Positions 27,601-38,914 are shown, numbered from the stretch's first letter. The stretch is 64,000 bases of DNA from Pseudomonadota bacterium (GCA_023390905.1 JAEWBY010000037.1:6411-70410); one strand, 5' to 3'. The notes: generated from the letters alone by a model not told the origin. Made by a program: numbers and translations.

Positions 27601-28374
27601 ATGCGCCTGCTTGCCCTGCCCGCCTTTGAAGACAATTACATCTGGGCTCTGGCCGACGACGACGGCGATGCGCTGATCATCGATCCGGGCGACGCGGCGC
27701 CGGTACTGGCGGCTCAGGCGCAGGGGCTGTGGCCGGCCGCCGTGCTGTTGACCCATCACCACGGGGATCATGCCGGGGGAGTACCGGCGCTGCGCGAGCG
27801 CTGGCCCACCCTGCCCGTCTACGGGCCCGAAGACGAGCGCATTCCGGGAGACATCGTGCGGGTCGGCGGGGGTGAACGCGTGTCGGTGAAGCGCTGGACG
27901 CTCGAGGTCCTCGCCGTGCCCGGCCACACGCGCAGCCACGTCGCCTACTTCGGCGGGGCCGGAGAGCCGTATCTGTTCTGCGGCGACACCCTGTTCAGCC
28001 TGGGGTGCGGGCGGATGTTCGAAGGTACGCCCCCCCAGATGCTGGCATCATTGGACCGGCTCGCCGCCCTTCCCGGGCAGACCGCCGTCTGTTGCGGCCA
28101 CGAATACACGCTCGCCAACGGCGCATTCGCGCGCGTCGTCGAACCCGCCAACGCGGCGCTGCGCCGCCGAATCGAGGAAGTCCAGACCATGCGCCAGGCC
28201 GGCCGCCCCAGTCTGCCCTCCACCCTGCAGCAGGAACGGGACACCAATCCCTTCCTGCGCGTGGACCGCCCGTCCGTGCGGGCGGCGGTCGCGCACCGCC
28301 TCGGGCGCGAGCCGAAGGATCGCGTGGAAACCTTCGCCGAACTGCGGCGCTGGAAGGACGAATTCCGCGCATGA
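27601..28374 (+). CDS. gloB: Hydroxyacylglutathione hydrolase (glyoxalase II)
   Basis: Hydrolyses S-D-lactoylglutathione, the second glyoxalase step. It has 257 residues: PAFEDNYIW N terminus, binuclear metal motif THHHGDH (52-57), VPGHTRSH, FCGDTLFSLGCGRMFEG, CGHEYTLAN and the C-terminal glutathione-binding part (NPFLRVD). An upstream in-frame ATG exists at 27550, but MRLLALPAFEDN fits the family. The stop overlaps the next start (ATGA). Confidence 0.96.
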   Translation: MRLLALPAFEDNYIWALADDDGDALIIDPGDAAPVLAAQAQGLWPAAVLLTHHHGDHAGGVPALRERWPTLPVYGPEDERIPGDIVRVGGGERVSVKRWTLEVLAVPGHTRSHVAYFGGAGEPYLFCGDTLFSLGCGRMFEGTPPQMLASLDRLAALPGQTAVCCGHEYTLANGAFARVVEPANAALRRRIEEVQTMRQAGRPSLPSTLQQERDTNPFLRVDRPSVRAAVAHRLGREPKDRVETFAELRRWKDEFRA

Positions 28375-29591
28375 GTGGGCGCGTGCGGAAACGCAGCGGC
28401 CATCGCAGGCGCCGGCCGTTGGCCATGGCGCTGCTGCTGGCGCTGGCATGTGCGGGGGCCACCGCGCACGCGCAGGAAACCGCGACCGCTTCACCCGAAT
28501 CGCCGTCACCCGACATGGGTGCCGGCACCCGCAGCGGCCAGGACATCTACCGCGCGTTCCGCGAGGGATTGGCCGATCCGGAATGCGATGCCGATGCCAG
28601 CGCCGGACGATGGAAGAAGCAGTTCGCGCATGCGCCGGCACAACTGGCGCGCACGAGCGATGACGTGCTGCCGTTGTTCGGATACGTGGTGGATGCGCTG
28701 CGCGAAGCACAACTGCCCACCGAGTTCGCGCTGATCCCCTTCGTCGAGAGCGGCTATCGTCCGGGTGCGCGCAACAGCAGCGGACCCAGCGGGCTGTGGC
28801 AGTTCGTCGCCATCACGGCCCGCAACCATGGGGTCCCGATGCGCGCCGGCTACGACGGCCGGTTGTCGCCGGTGGATTCGACACGTGCGGCCATCCGCTA
28901 TCTGAAGACGCTGCACGGGATGTTCGGCGGTGACTGGCGACTGACGGTCATGGCGTACAACGCTGGCGAATACCGCCTGCTCCAATCGCTGCGCCGTGCC
29001 GGCATGAATGCCTCCAATGCCGATCCTTCCCGCCTGCCCGGCCTCGCGCCGGTCACCCACGCCTACGTGCAGAAGCTGCACGCACTGGCCTGCATCTTCG
29101 AACAGGCCGATGATCGCGGGGAATGGCTCGATCGCCTGGACCGGCCCGTGCCGTTGCTGGCTGAGCATGAACTCCCCCGGCAAACGCCCAGCCTCGATCA
29201 CTGGGCGCGCGATCAAGGGTACGACGCCGCATGGTTGAAGCGCATCAACCCGTCGCTGGCCAGCACGCTGCCGCGCCTGTCCGGCCCGACTCGCGTGCTG
29301 GCGCCATCAACGCCGGCGGCCACCGCGCCTGCTTCGGCGGAACCGCTGACGATGGAAGCCATGGCCGACGCATTGACCGGCACCGGCGCAACTCCGGAAG
29401 CCAACGGCAGCGCGGCGCGTGCTGAAGCAGGGCAACGCTCGCACACGGTCCGCAGCGGCGAATCCGCATGGACCATCGCCCGTCGCTACGGCCTTCGTCC
29501 GGCGCAACTGCTCGCACGCAACGGCCTGAAGGCCAACGCGATCCTGCGCCCCGGGATGCGGCTGCGCGTGGACGCGGGATTCGATCGATAA
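28371..29591 (+). CDS. mltD: Membrane-bound lytic murein transglycosylase D-like
   Basis: Cleaves peptidoglycan glycan strands to 1,6-anhydro ends. It has 406 residues: signal peptide (basic start, MALLLALACAGATAHAQ), an SLT domain with catalytic Glu126 in PFVESGYRP, GPSGLWQFV, VMAYNAGE, and one C-terminal LysM domain (HTVRSGESAWTIARRYG, ~360-402). E. coli MltD has two LysM copies and a lipobox; neither the second LysM nor a lipobox is clear here. gloB-mltD synteny matches E. coli. Confidence 0.88.
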   Translation: MSGRVRKRSGHRRRRPLAMALLLALACAGATAHAQETATASPESPSPDMGAGTRSGQDIYRAFREGLADPECDADASAGRWKKQFAHAPAQLARTSDDVLPLFGYVVDALREAQLPTEFALIPFVESGYRPGARNSSGPSGLWQFVAITARNHGVPMRAGYDGRLSPVDSTRAAIRYLKTLHGMFGGDWRLTVMAYNAGEYRLLQSLRRAGMNASNADPSRLPGLAPVTHAYVQKLHALACIFEQADDRGEWLDRLDRPVPLLAEHELPRQTPSLDHWARDQGYDAAWLKRINPSLASTLPRLSGPTRVLAPSTPAATAPASAEPLTMEAMADALTGTGATPEANGSAARAEAGQRSHTVRSGESAWTIARRYGLRPAQLLARNGLKANAILRPGMRLRVDAGFDR

Positions 29592-29616
29592 AAAAAGCCC
29601 GGCGGTTGCCGGGCTT
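29590..29616 (-). terminator. Rho-independent terminator after ppiD
   Basis: Nine-bp stem AAGCCCGGC / GCCGGGCTT with a GGTT loop. On the minus strand seven T follow, so it ends the ppiD transcript; the convergent mltD stop overlaps its edge. Confidence 0.8.
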
Positions 29617-29640
29617 CTGATGCTGATCCGCGCGGGGGGA

Positions 29641-31617
29641 TCAGAGGCGCTCTTCCATCACCTGCACCTTGAACTGCTTGCGCATCGCATCGACGAATGC
29701 CTGCGAGGACATTCCACCGGCAAGCTGGATCAGTTGCTGCTTCATGCCCTCACGCTGATCGGCCGGCACCTTGCTCAGATCGCCGTCGCTGACCTTGGTC
29801 ACCGCGAAGACCGCATACGCACCATTGCCCAGCGCGATGCGACCCGGCGAAGCCTTGCCCTCGGCCGGGCGCGCCACGGCGAAGATTGCTTCGTTGCCCT
29901 GCGGGGTGGGCACCGGCATGCCGCGCGGCATCGCCGGCATTTCGTTGAACTGCAGCTTCTGCGCGCTGGCGATGTCCTTCAGCGACTCGCCCTTGGCGAT
30001 GCGCGCCACCATGGCGTCGGCGGCAGCGACGGCGGCCTTCTCCCGGCGATCGGCACGGATGGCGGCAATCACCGCATCCCGCACCTGGGCCAGCGGCTGC
30101 GGCTGCACCGGTGTATGGCCGGTGACGCGGATGACGACGCTGTGGTTCGGCGCGATTTCGATTGCGTCACTGGCGGTGCCGTCCTGGATCAGGTTTTCCG
30201 AGAACGCGTTGCGCAGTACGGCCGGGTTGGCGAGCACGCCGCCGGCGGTCGCGCGCGAGAACGGGCCGGCCTTCTGCAACGGCAGGTTCACCGCCTTGGC
30301 CGCGCCCTCCAGCGAGGTGGGATTCTTCAGCGTTTCGTTGATCAGGCGACCGGCCAGTTCGTTGTAGGCCCGGTCGGCATCCGTCGTGGCCTGCTCGCGC
30401 GCGAGTTCGTCGCGCACTTCCTCGAACGTCTTGCCGTGGCCGGGTTGCACCTGTTCCAGCTTCAGCACGTGATAGCCGAAGTCGGTCTTGACCGGCCCCC
30501 GGATCTCGCCGGGCTGCATGGTGAACGCGGCATCCTCGAACGGCTTGACCATCGAACCGTCACGCGCGAACGCCGGCAACGCGCCGCCACTGTCCTTCGA
30601 ACCCGGATCTTCGGAATTGGCGCGCGCCAGCGCGGCGAAATCGGCACCCTTGCGTGCCTGTTCCGCGAGCGCCCTGGCCTTGTCCTCGGCCTTCTTCAGC
30701 GTCGCTGCGTCAGCATCGGCGGGCGCCGCGATCAGGATGTGCGCGACCACGCGTTGTTCCGGTGCGACGAAACGGCTCTTCTCCGTTTCATAGCGCTTGC
30801 GCAGCGCGGCTTCATCGGTCGGAGCACCGCTGGAAAGATTGGCGCCGTTGACCTCGATGTATTCGAGCGTCACCGTTTCCGGCTGCTGGTATTGGCTCTT
30901 GTGCGTGTCGTACCACTTCTTGATGTCCGCATCACTCACCGGCGCGGCGTCTTCCGCCGTTTGGGGCATCAGCGCAATCGTCACGTCGCGTGTCTGCAGC
31001 AGCAGCTTGAACAGGCGATCCACTTCCTTCGCGGTCACGAAATCGGACGTGGCGATGCCTTCCGGCAACACCATCATCTTCAGGCGCTCGCGCTCGCGTT
31101 CCTCGAACTTCAGCGGCGTCAGCGCCGGCACCTGCGAAGCCAGCAGCAACTGGTAACGTTCGGCGTTGAACTTGCCTTCGACCTGGAAGGCCGGCTCGGA
31201 CGCAATCGCCTCGCGCACCGCAGCATCGCCAATCACGACACCGGCGCGATCGGATGCCAGTTCGAGCACGCGCTGGCTGATCAATTGCTCGAGGATCCTG
31301 AGCTTGTTTTCCTTGCTCTCGAATTCGCGCGCGTCGAAGTTCTCGCCCGCGACCTGGCGCTGCTGCTGGCGCGCGTTCTCGAACGCCGTACGGAATTCAT
31401 CGACGGTGACTTCCTTGCGCTGCCACAGCCGCGACATCGGCCACCAGTGCGGAGCGGACTTCCACCAGGTCGGCGGAGCCTCGACCGTCGCCACATCATT
31501 GGCCGTGCCGCCGGTCATGTACTCGTTCACGCCAACGAAGGCGAACGGAATGATCAGCAAGCCCAGGATGAGAGTGGCGATCCACCCGGACGTTTTTTCG
31601 CGGAGTGTCTGCAGCAT
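29641..31617 (-). CDS. ppiD: Periplasmic folding chaperone PpiD
   Basis: 658 residues. One N-terminal membrane anchor (WIATLILGLLIIPFAFVGVNEY, ~14-35), a SurA-like N-terminal chaperone domain, a parvulin (PPIC) domain around residues 275-370 (FAALARANSEDPGSKDSGG ... FGYHVLKLEQV) and a C-terminal domain. It assists release of translocated proteins at SecYEG. The lon-hup-ppiD order is conserved, here with two tRNA genes inserted between hup and ppiD. Confidence 0.95.
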   Translation of the reverse strand: MLQTLREKTSGWIATLILGLLIIPFAFVGVNEYMTGGTANDVATVEAPPTWWKSAPHWWPMSRLWQRKEVTVDEFRTAFENARQQQRQVAGENFDAREFESKENKLRILEQLISQRVLELASDRAGVVIGDAAVREAIASEPAFQVEGKFNAERYQLLLASQVPALTPLKFEERERERLKMMVLPEGIATSDFVTAKEVDRLFKLLLQTRDVTIALMPQTAEDAAPVSDADIKKWYDTHKSQYQQPETVTLEYIEVNGANLSSGAPTDEAALRKRYETEKSRFVAPEQRVVAHILIAAPADADAATLKKAEDKARALAEQARKGADFAALARANSEDPGSKDSGGALPAFARDGSMVKPFEDAAFTMQPGEIRGPVKTDFGYHVLKLEQVQPGHGKTFEEVRDELAREQATTDADRAYNELAGRLINETLKNPTSLEGAAKAVNLPLQKAGPFSRATAGGVLANPAVLRNAFSENLIQDGTASDAIEIAPNHSVVIRVTGHTPVQPQPLAQVRDAVIAAIRADRREKAAVAAADAMVARIAKGESLKDIASAQKLQFNEMPAMPRGMPVPTPQGNEAIFAVARPAEGKASPGRIALGNGAYAVFAVTKVSDGDLSKVPADQREGMKQQLIQLAGGMSSQAFVDAMRKQFKVQVMEERL

Positions 31618-31720
31618 CGAAGTACGGCCCGATTTCGTTTAGCCCGGCAGTTTACCGTGCTTCCGCCCGCTTGGCTCGAAGCCGGCCGATGCGAGCCGAT
31701 ACGGGAGAATTGCGGGCACG

Positions 31721-31750
31721 GAAAAAGAAAAAGCCCGCTTTCGCGGGCTT
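31721..31750 (-). terminator. Rho-independent terminator after tRNA-Asp
   Basis: Stem AAGCCCGC / GCGGGCTT, loop of four; on the minus strand TTTTTCTTTTTC follows. It ends the hup-tRNA-Val-tRNA-Asp stretch before ppiD. Confidence 0.75.
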
Positions 31751-31760
31751 CTTCAATGAT

Positions 31761-31837
31761 TGGCGGAGTGGACGGGACTCGAACCCGCGACCTCCGGCGT
31801 GACAGGCCAGCATTCTAACCGACTGAACTACCACTCC
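31761..31837 (-). tRNA. tRNA-Asp (GTC)
   Basis: Acceptor GGAGTGG / CCACTCC, D arm AGTTCAGTCGGTTAGA, anticodon loop CTGTCAC (GTC), T arm CGGGTTCGAGTCCCG, CCA encoded; 77 nt, very close to E. coli tRNA-Asp. Confidence 0.97.
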
Positions 31838-31922
31838 GCGCTGAGACAGCTATTGTAAGGTGGAATCTGCCATTTGCGCTAGAGGCCACCGAACAAAATT
31901 TTTCTTCGCATCGCCACCGAGG

Positions 31923-31997
31923 TGGTGGGTGCTGAGGGTTTCGAACCCCCGACCCTCGCCTTGTAAGGGCGACGCTCTACCGCTGAGCTAAGCACCC
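31923..31997 (-). tRNA. tRNA-Val (TAC)
   Basis: Acceptor GGGTGCT / AGCACCC, anticodon loop CTTACAA (TAC), T arm GGGGGTTCGAAACCCTC, CCA encoded; 75 nt. It starts 32 nt after the hup stop on the same strand. Confidence 0.96.
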
Positions 31998-32029
31998 GAT
32001 CCGGCACCGCAGTGACGGCAGCGAGCCAA

Positions 32030-32302
32030 TTAGTTTACGGCATCCTTCAGGGCTTTGCCAGCCTTGAACGCGGGGTTCTTCGACGCCTTGATCTTGATCG
32101 TGTCGCCGGTCTTCGGATTGCGACCGGTACGCGCGGCGCGCTTGCGCACCTGGAAAGTACCGAAGCCCACCAGGGTCACGGTGTCGCCCTTCTTGAGGGT
32201 CTTGGTGATGGCGGAGATCACGGCGTCGACAGCGCGACCGGCTTCGGCCTTGGACATCTCGGCTTCGTCGGCGACGGCGTCGATCAACTCGGTTTTGTTC
32301 AT
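32030..32302 (-). CDS. hup: DNA-binding protein HU
   Basis: Histone-like nucleoid protein of 90 residues: [42 protein letters not shown] (DNA-binding arm with the intercalating Pro in NPKTG) and [22 protein letters not shown]. The location after lon suggests the HU-beta (hupB) lineage. AAGGAG precedes the ATG. The 218-nt gap to lon holds its promoter region, with no convincing boxes. Confidence 0.97.
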   Translation of the reverse strand: MNKTELIDAVADEAEMSKAEAGRAVDAVISAITKTLKKGDTVTLVGFGTFQVRKRAARTGRNPKTGDTIKIKASKNPAFKAGKALKDAVN

Positions 32303-32520
32303 TTAGGAAACTCCTTTTGCGGAACATCCGCGGAATGTGTAACCGGAGTGCGGGAACCGTTCGTCCCTCTGCAATTTCCGGTCGGCTTCCTCGAGCATTC
32401 GCTGCGTGAGCGAGCGTCGCGGGTGACGTCGTTATACCAGCGCCGTGCAGCGCCACGCAAGCCGGAAGCCCAATAATGGCGCGGGTTTCCGGCGATCCGG
32501 CGGTGCTGCGCGCAGCGGTT

Positions 32521-34983
32521 TCAGTGCTTGACGTCGGGATGTTCCGATGACTTGCGGCGTGCAGGGACCCGACGCGTCTTGCCGCCAGCAGGCGCAGCGC
32601 TCGCGGGCGCGAGCGGACGTTCGAGCGCCAGATCGAGCACCTCGTCGATCCAGCGCACCGGCACGATCTTCAGGCCGTCGGTGACGTTGGCGGGAATGTC
32701 GGCCAGATCCTTGCGGTTCTCCTCCGGAATGATCACGGTGGTGATGCCGCCGCGCAGCGCCGCCAACAGTTTTTCCTTCAGGCCGCCGATCGCCGACACG
32801 CGTCCGCGCAACGTGATCTCACCGGTCATCGCCACGTCCGCGCGCACGGGCGTGCGCGTCAACGTGGACACCAGCGCCGTCACCATCGCAATGCCCGCGC
32901 TCGGGCCGTCCTTCGGTGTCGCGCCATCGGGCACATGCAGGTGGACGTCGTGCTTCTGCAGGTATTCCGGATCGATGCCGAGCGCCGTGGCGCGCGCCCG
33001 CACCACCGACAGCGCGGCGGCGGCCGATTCCTTCATGACATCACCGAGCTGGCCGGTCAGCGTCATCGCGCCCTTGCCCGGGACGAGCGCGACCTCAATC
33101 TGCAATAGATCGCCACCGACTTCCGTCCACGCCAGTCCGGTCACCAGACCGATCTCGTTCTGCTCTTCGGCGCGGCCGAAATCGAAACGGCGCACGCCCA
33201 GATACTTGTCGAGATTCTTAGAAGACACCGTGACCAGCGCTTTGGACTTGCGCGCGGTTTTTTTCGCGGCTTTCTTAGCTGGCTGCGGACCGGCGAGGGC
33301 GATCTCCTTCACCACCTTGCGGCAGATCTTGGCGATCTCGCGTTCCAGATTGCGCACGCCGGATTCGCGCGTGTAGAAGCGCACGACATCGCGGATCGCA
33401 TCTTCTTCGATCGCCAGTTCCGCCTGCGCCAGTCCGTTCGCCTTGAGCTGCTTGGGCAGCAGATAACGCTGCGCGATGTTGAGCTTTTCATCCTCGGTGT
33501 AGCCGGGGATGCGGATGACTTCCATGCGGTCGAGCAACGGACCGGGGATGTTCAGCGAATTCGAGGTGGCGACGAACATGACCTCGGACAGATCGAGATC
33601 CACTTCCAGGTAATGATCGTTGAAGGCGCTGTTCTGCTCCGGATCCAGCACTTCCAGCAACGCCGACGACGGATCGCCGCGGAAGTCCATCGACATCTTG
33701 TCGATTTCGTCCAGCACGAACAGCGGATTCTTGCTGCCGGTCTTGTTGAGGTTCTGCACGATGCGGCCGGGCATCGAACCGACGTACGTGCGGCGATGGC
33801 CGCGAATCTCGGCCTCGTCACGCACGCCGCCCAGCGACATGCGGACGAACTTGCGGTTGGTCGCCTTGGCGATCGACTGGCCGAGCGAGGTCTTGCCCAC
33901 GCCGGGCGGGCCGACCAGGCACAGGATCGGCCCGCGCATCTTCTGCACGCGCGACTGCACGGCGAGGTATTCGAGGATGCGATCCTTGACCTTCTCCAGA
34001 CCGTAATGATCGGCGTCGAGCGTTTCCTGCGCGACCTTCAGATCCTTGCGGACCTTGGTGCGCTTCTTCCAGGGCACGCCCAGCAGCCAGTCCAGATAAT
34101 TGCGCACGACCGCCGCTTCGGCCGACATCGGCGACATCTGCTTGAGCTTGTTGAGTTCGTTCCTGGCCTTGGTTTCGACGGCCTTCGGCATGCCGGCTTC
34201 GGCAATCCTGCGCGCCAGTTCCTCCTGCTCGTTCGGCGCATCGTCCAGTTCACCCAGTTCCTTCTGGATGGCCTTCATCTGCTCGTTGAGGTAGTACTCG
34301 CGCTGGCTCTTTTCCATCTGCGACTTGACGCGGCCGCGGATGCGCTTTTCCAGTTGCTGCACATCGATTTCGCCATCGACGAAACCCACCAGCAGTTCAA
34401 GGCGCGCGCCGATTTCCAGGGTTTCCAGCAGGCGCTGCTTGTCGCTCAGGCGCACGCCCAGGTGGGCGGCGATGGTGTCCGCCAGCCGCCCGGGTTCATC
34501 GATGCCCGCCAGCGTCTGCAGCAGTTCGGGCGGCAACTTGCGATTGGTCTTGACGTACTGTTCGAACAGGCTCATCAGCGAGCGTGCGACGGCTTCGATC
34601 TCGCGCGACTCGCGGCCTTCGGTGGATTCGGTCTCCTCGCCCTCGCCATACAGCGAGCCGTCGCGCTCGACGATGTTCGACACCTTCACTCGCGCGACGC
34701 CTTCGACCAGCACCTTGATCGTCCCATCGGGCAGCTTCAGCAATTGCAGCACCTGCGCGAGCGTGCCGATGCCATACAGATCGGCGGCGGTCGGATCATC
34801 GGTCTCGGCGGATTTCTGGGCGAGCAGGAGGATCCGCTTGTCCGAGTCCATCGCCTGTTCCAGCGCGCGCATCGACTTGTCGCGCCCGACGAACAGCGGG
34901 ATGACCATGTGGGGGAACACCACGACGTCACGCAGCGGCAGAACCGGCAGGTCGAGGGTGGGGGCGGCGGTACGACGGGGCAT
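32521..34983 (-). CDS. lon: ATP-dependent protease Lon
   Basis: Degrades damaged and regulatory proteins. It has 820 residues: LonN substrate domain ([16 protein letters not shown]), coiled coil, AAA+ domain with Walker [10 protein letters not shown] (~357-365) and Walker [10 protein letters not shown], and a Ser-Lys protease domain with [11 protein letters not shown] (Ser ~693) and Lys in [11 protein letters not shown] Lys/Ala-rich insert ([16 protein letters not shown]) separates the AAA+ and protease domains, and a basic tail ends the protein. The ATG at 34983 has GGAG upstream. A sigma32-type promoter lies at 35037-35065. Confidence 0.97.
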   Translation of the reverse strand: MPRRTAAPTLDLPVLPLRDVVVFPHMVIPLFVGRDKSMRALEQAMDSDKRILLLAQKSAETDDPTAADLYGIGTLAQVLQLLKLPDGTIKVLVEGVARVKVSNIVERDGSLYGEGEETESTEGRESREIEAVARSLMSLFEQYVKTNRKLPPELLQTLAGIDEPGRLADTIAAHLGVRLSDKQRLLETLEIGARLELLVGFVDGEIDVQQLEKRIRGRVKSQMEKSQREYYLNEQMKAIQKELGELDDAPNEQEELARRIAEAGMPKAVETKARNELNKLKQMSPMSAEAAVVRNYLDWLLGVPWKKRTKVRKDLKVAQETLDADHYGLEKVKDRILEYLAVQSRVQKMRGPILCLVGPPGVGKTSLGQSIAKATNRKFVRMSLGGVRDEAEIRGHRRTYVGSMPGRIVQNLNKTGSKNPLFVLDEIDKMSMDFRGDPSSALLEVLDPEQNSAFNDHYLEVDLDLSEVMFVATSNSLNIPGPLLDRMEVIRIPGYTEDEKLNIAQRYLLPKQLKANGLAQAELAIEEDAIRDVVRFYTRESGVRNLEREIAKICRKVVKEIALAGPQPAKKAAKKTARKSKALVTVSSKNLDKYLGVRRFDFGRAEEQNEIGLVTGLAWTEVGGDLLQIEVALVPGKGAMTLTGQLGDVMKESAAAALSVVRARATALGIDPEYLQKHDVHLHVPDGATPKDGPSAGIAMVTALVSTLTRTPVRADVAMTGEITLRGRVSAIGGLKEKLLAALRGGITTVIIPEENRKDLADIPANVTDGLKIVPVRWIDEVLDLALERPLAPASAAPAGGKTRRVPARRKSSEHPDVKH

Positions 34984-35011
34984 GGGGGCTCCAGCGAAAA
35001 GCAGAAAAACA

Positions 35012-35051
35012 GGGGCGAAAAACGCCAATGGCCCCGTTATGGGGCCATTGG
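35012..35051 (-). terminator. Hairpin after clpX (terminator candidate) overlapping the lon promoter
   Basis: Perfect 11-bp stem CCAATGGCCCC / GGGGCCATTGG with a 5-nt loop; on the minus strand GCGTTTTTCG follows, a short T-run one base off the stem. It lies 70 nt after the clpX stop. The loop side carries the -10 element of the proposed lon promoter. Confidence 0.55.
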
Positions 35052-35065
35052 AGAAAGGATGCAAG
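35037..35065 (-). promoter_or_regulatory. Sigma32 (heat-shock) promoter of lon
   Basis: On the minus strand CTTGCAT (consensus CTTGAAA) is followed after 14 bp by CCCCATAA (consensus CCCCATNT). The transcription start would be near 35030, about 47 nt before the lon ATG. E. coli lon also has a sigma32 promoter in the clpX-lon gap. Confidence 0.65.
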
Positions 35066-35120
35066 TGCGGACCGTAAACGCCTTGGAAATCAGCCGTTTA
35101 GCCTTAACGGACGGAACCGT

Positions 35121-36404
<1,284 letters not shown>

Positions 36405-36451
36405 GCTTCGGTTACTCGGTCACCCGCCCGCCAAGCGGGCCTTGCGTTCGG

Positions 36452-36479
36452 AGAATAACACACGGCTCCGGCGTGTCAG
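36452..36479 (-). promoter_or_regulatory. Candidate promoter of clpX
   Basis: CTGACA (-35) and TATTCT (-10), 16-bp spacing, on the minus strand in the clpP-clpX gap. The leader contains a GCCCGC / GCGGGC hairpin. This would allow clpX expression apart from clpP. Confidence 0.4.
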
Positions 36480-36505
36480 CCGGCTCCGTGGAGGGGGATT
36501 TCGAA

Positions 36506-36525
36506 CGCGGCAAAGGCTTGCCGCG
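36506..36525 (-). terminator. Hairpin after clpP
   Basis: Eight-bp stem CGCGGCAA / TTGCCGCG with a 4-nt loop, 8 nt past the clpP stop. No T-run, so at best a partial terminator. Confidence 0.3.
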
Positions 36526-36533
36526 CCGAGCTT

Positions 36534-37160
36534 TTACGCCGGCTGGATGGTCTCGTCAGGGCGGCGTTCCAGCACCTGATCGACCAGGCCATACGCCTGC
36601 GCGTCGAGGGCGCTCTTGAAATTGTCGCGTTCGGTGTCGCGCTCGATCGTCTGCAGCGCCTGGCCGGTGTGCTTGGCCAGAATTTCGTTCAGGCGCGCGC
36701 GCAGCGACAGGATTTCGCGGGCATGGATGTCGATGTCCGTAGCCTGGCCCTGGAAGCCGCCGAGCGGCTGGTGGATCATCACGCGCGAATTCGGCAGCGC
36801 ATAACGCTTGCCCTTGGCGCCGGCGGCGAGCAGCAGCGCGCCCATCGAGGCGGCCTGGCCCACGCAGACGGTACTCACGTCCGGCTTGATGTACTGCATG
36901 GTGTCGTAGATCGCCATGCCGGCGGTCACCACGCCACCGGGCGAGTTGATGTAGAGGCTGATGTCCTTTTCCGGGTTCTCGGCCTCGAGGAACAGCATCT
37001 GCGCCACGATCACGTTGGCGACCTGGTCGTCCACCCCGCCCACCAGGAAAATCATCCGCTCCTTGAGCAGGCGCGAGTAGATGTCGTACGCGCGCTCGCC
37101 GCGGCTGGTCTGTTCGACCACCATCGGCACCAGGTTCAAGGCTTTGGTTTCAATGCTCAT
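36534..37160 (-). CDS. clpP: ATP-dependent Clp protease proteolytic subunit
   Basis: Serine protease of the ClpXP barrel. It has 208 residues: [30 protein letters not shown] N terminus, catalytic Ser105 in [11 protein letters not shown], His130 in MIHQPLGG and Asp in [10 protein letters not shown]. It follows tig by 90 nt; that gap carries a GGTCCGGC / GCCGGACC hairpin (37190-37213) but no clear promoter. Confidence 0.98.
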   Translation of the reverse strand: MSIETKALNLVPMVVEQTSRGERAYDIYSRLLKERMIFLVGGVDDQVANVIVAQMLFLEAENPEKDISLYINSPGGVVTAGMAIYDTMQYIKPDVSTVCVGQAASMGALLLAAGAKGKRYALPNSRVMIHQPLGGFQGQATDIDIHAREILSLRARLNEILAKHTGQALQTIERDTERDNFKSALDAQAYGLVDQVLERRPDETIQPA

Positions 37161-37250
37161 CGGCTATTCGCGCCCTAGATTCGTGGAGAGGTCCGGCCAA
37201 GGATAGCCGGACCGGGACGGGCTGGGGCCGGACAGACCCTGCCGAACCGC

Positions 37251-38543
37251 TTAGTTCCGGATGGCTTCCTGGAAGCTGAGCGCCTTCTCCGTGTGCTGGG
37301 CGCGCTCGGCGATCCAGTCGATCACCTGCTCTTCCATCACGCGGGACTGCAGCCCACCCATCAACTGGGGATCGTTGCGGTACAACTCAATGACCTGTTC
37401 CGGCTCTTCGTAGGTCGAAGCGATCAGACGCAGCGTTTCGTTCAGGCGCTTGGAATCCAGGCGCAACTGGTTGCGACGGGCGACCTCGCCCACGAGCAAC
37501 CCGACGAGCACGCGCTTGCGCGCCGCGTCCATGAAACCTTCGTGCGCATTGGCCGGAATCTGCATCTGCTGGCCGTTGCGCGCCGCCTGTTCGGCCGTCT
37601 GCTGGACCATCGCGCGGGCTTCGCCCTCGACCAGGCGCGGCGGCATTTCCACGTGCGCGTAGGCGGCGATCAGCTGTTCACCCACTTCGCGACGCAGGCG
37701 GCCCATCAGCGCGCCCTTGAGTTCGCGCTCCAGATTGCTGCGGATATCACGGCGGAACTGCTCGGCATCGCCGCTCTTCACGCCGAAGCTCTTGATGAAG
37801 TCCTTGTCCACCGCCGGCAGCACGGATTCGGCCACTTCGGTGACCTTGACGTGCACGTCGACCTTGCGACCGGCCAGTTGCGGCACGCGCCAGTCAGCCG
37901 GGAACTCGACCGCGATGGTCTTTTCCTCGCCCGCGGCCAAGCCGATCAGGCCCTTCTCGATTTCGGGGAACATCACGCCCGAACCGATCAACGTGGCGCC
38001 CTTTTCCACGCCTTCTGCGGGCAGACGCTCGTCACCGGCCTGCGACCAGGTTTCCAGTTCGACGCGATCCCCCTCCTTGGCGCCGCGCTGCACGATTTCG
38101 AACGTGCGACGCTGCATGCGCAGGTTCTCGACCATCTGGTCGATGTCGCTCTCGGCGACTTCCGCGGTGTGGCGGATCACGTTGAGCTTGGCGACATCGA
38201 TTTCGCCGAAGTCCGGCACCACTTCAAACGTGGCGATGAAGTCGAGTTCGCCCTCGCCGTTCTTCTCGATGCGCGGATTGCCGGCCAGCTGCAGTTCGTT
38301 CTCGCGCACCGCGTTGTTGAACGTCTCGCGCAGCAGGCCGTCCAGTGCTTCGGCGCGGACCTGCGGACCGAAACGCTGCTCGATCACCTTGGTCGGTACC
38401 TTGCCGGGGCGGAAACCCTTGATGCGCGCCGTACGCGCGATTTCGCGCAGGCGGCCGCCGATGTGGGTGTCCAGACGCTCAGCCGGCAGGCTGAAGGTCA
38501 TGCGGCGCTCGAGATTGCCGACCGATTCGACCGAAACTTGCAT
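37251..38543 (-). CDS. tig: Trigger factor
   Basis: Ribosome-bound chaperone and peptidyl-prolyl isomerase. It has 430 residues: ribosome-binding domain with the signature GFRPGKVP (~44-51), a PPIase (FKBP-like) domain (~150-245) and a C-terminal chaperone cradle. The open frame extends 24 codons upstream, but [14 protein letters not shown] is the family start and has AGGAG. tig-clpP-clpX-lon is the usual proteobacterial order. Confidence 0.97.
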   Translation of the reverse strand: MQVSVESVGNLERRMTFSLPAERLDTHIGGRLREIARTARIKGFRPGKVPTKVIEQRFGPQVRAEALDGLLRETFNNAVRENELQLAGNPRIEKNGEGELDFIATFEVVPDFGEIDVAKLNVIRHTAEVAESDIDQMVENLRMQRRTFEIVQRGAKEGDRVELETWSQAGDERLPAEGVEKGATLIGSGVMFPEIEKGLIGLAAGEEKTIAVEFPADWRVPQLAGRKVDVHVKVTEVAESVLPAVDKDFIKSFGVKSGDAEQFRRDIRSNLERELKGALMGRLRREVGEQLIAAYAHVEMPPRLVEGEARAMVQQTAEQAARNGQQMQIPANAHEGFMDAARKRVLVGLLVGEVARRNQLRLDSKRLNETLRLIASTYEEPEQVIELYRNDPQLMGGLQSRVMEEQVIDWIAERAQHTEKALSFQEAIRN

Positions 38544-38751
38544 GTTCACTGACTCCTGCCACCCCGGTCCCTGCCGGAGCTTGACGTTGATGAATTCGGG
38601 TCGCCGCCTGCGCACGTCGGTGCCGGCCAGCGGAACGCGATAGTGTCGCTGATTCCTGCCCGGCCTGCCAGCGCCGCGGCTGCGGTCTGCATGGAATACC
38701 GCCGATGCGGCGCCGGTGCTGCGCCGTTCCCCTCCCCGGGGCCGACGTGAA

Positions 38752-38836
38752 TGGTGCGAAAGGAGGGACTCGAACCCTCACGGGGTTACCCGCTGGAACC
38801 TAAATCCAGTGCGTCTACCAATTCCGCCACTTTCGC
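38752..38836 (-). tRNA. tRNA-Leu (TAG)
   Basis: Class II tRNA of 85 nt: acceptor GCGAAAG / CTTTCGC, D arm GGCGGAATTGGTAGACGC, anticodon loop TTTAGGT (TAG), variable arm CGGGTAACCCCGT, T arm GAGGGTTCGAGTCCCTC, CCA encoded. Last tRNA of a five-gene minus-strand cluster. Confidence 0.97.
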
Positions 38837-38877
38837 ATGCCGGCATTCTAACCAGTGGCCGGCGCTTCCGCGCCGGC

Positions 38878-38914
38878 AAAAAGAAGAACGCCCGGCCTTT
38901 CGACCGGGCGTTCT
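38878..38914 (-). terminator. Terminator within the tRNA cluster (after tRNA-Lys)
   Basis: Eleven-bp stem AGAACGCCCGG / CCGGGCGTTCT; TTCTTTTTG follows on the minus strand. A second GCCGGCGC / GCGCCGGC hairpin lies at 38858-38877. tRNA-Leu, downstream, is then served by read-through or its own start. Confidence 0.6.

Noticed and set aside
28030..28036. C7 run in gloB as a phase-variable tract
   Set aside because: Seven C in a conserved housekeeping gene at this GC content is expected by chance.
29620..31818. 732-codon frame antisense to ppiD
   Set aside because: It is the shadow of ppiD, runs into the tRNA-Asp gene and shows His/Arg-rich nonsense without motifs.
37190..37213. Terminator between tig and clpP
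   Set aside because: The 8-bp stem has an 8-nt loop and no T-run; tig and clpP are probably cotranscribed.
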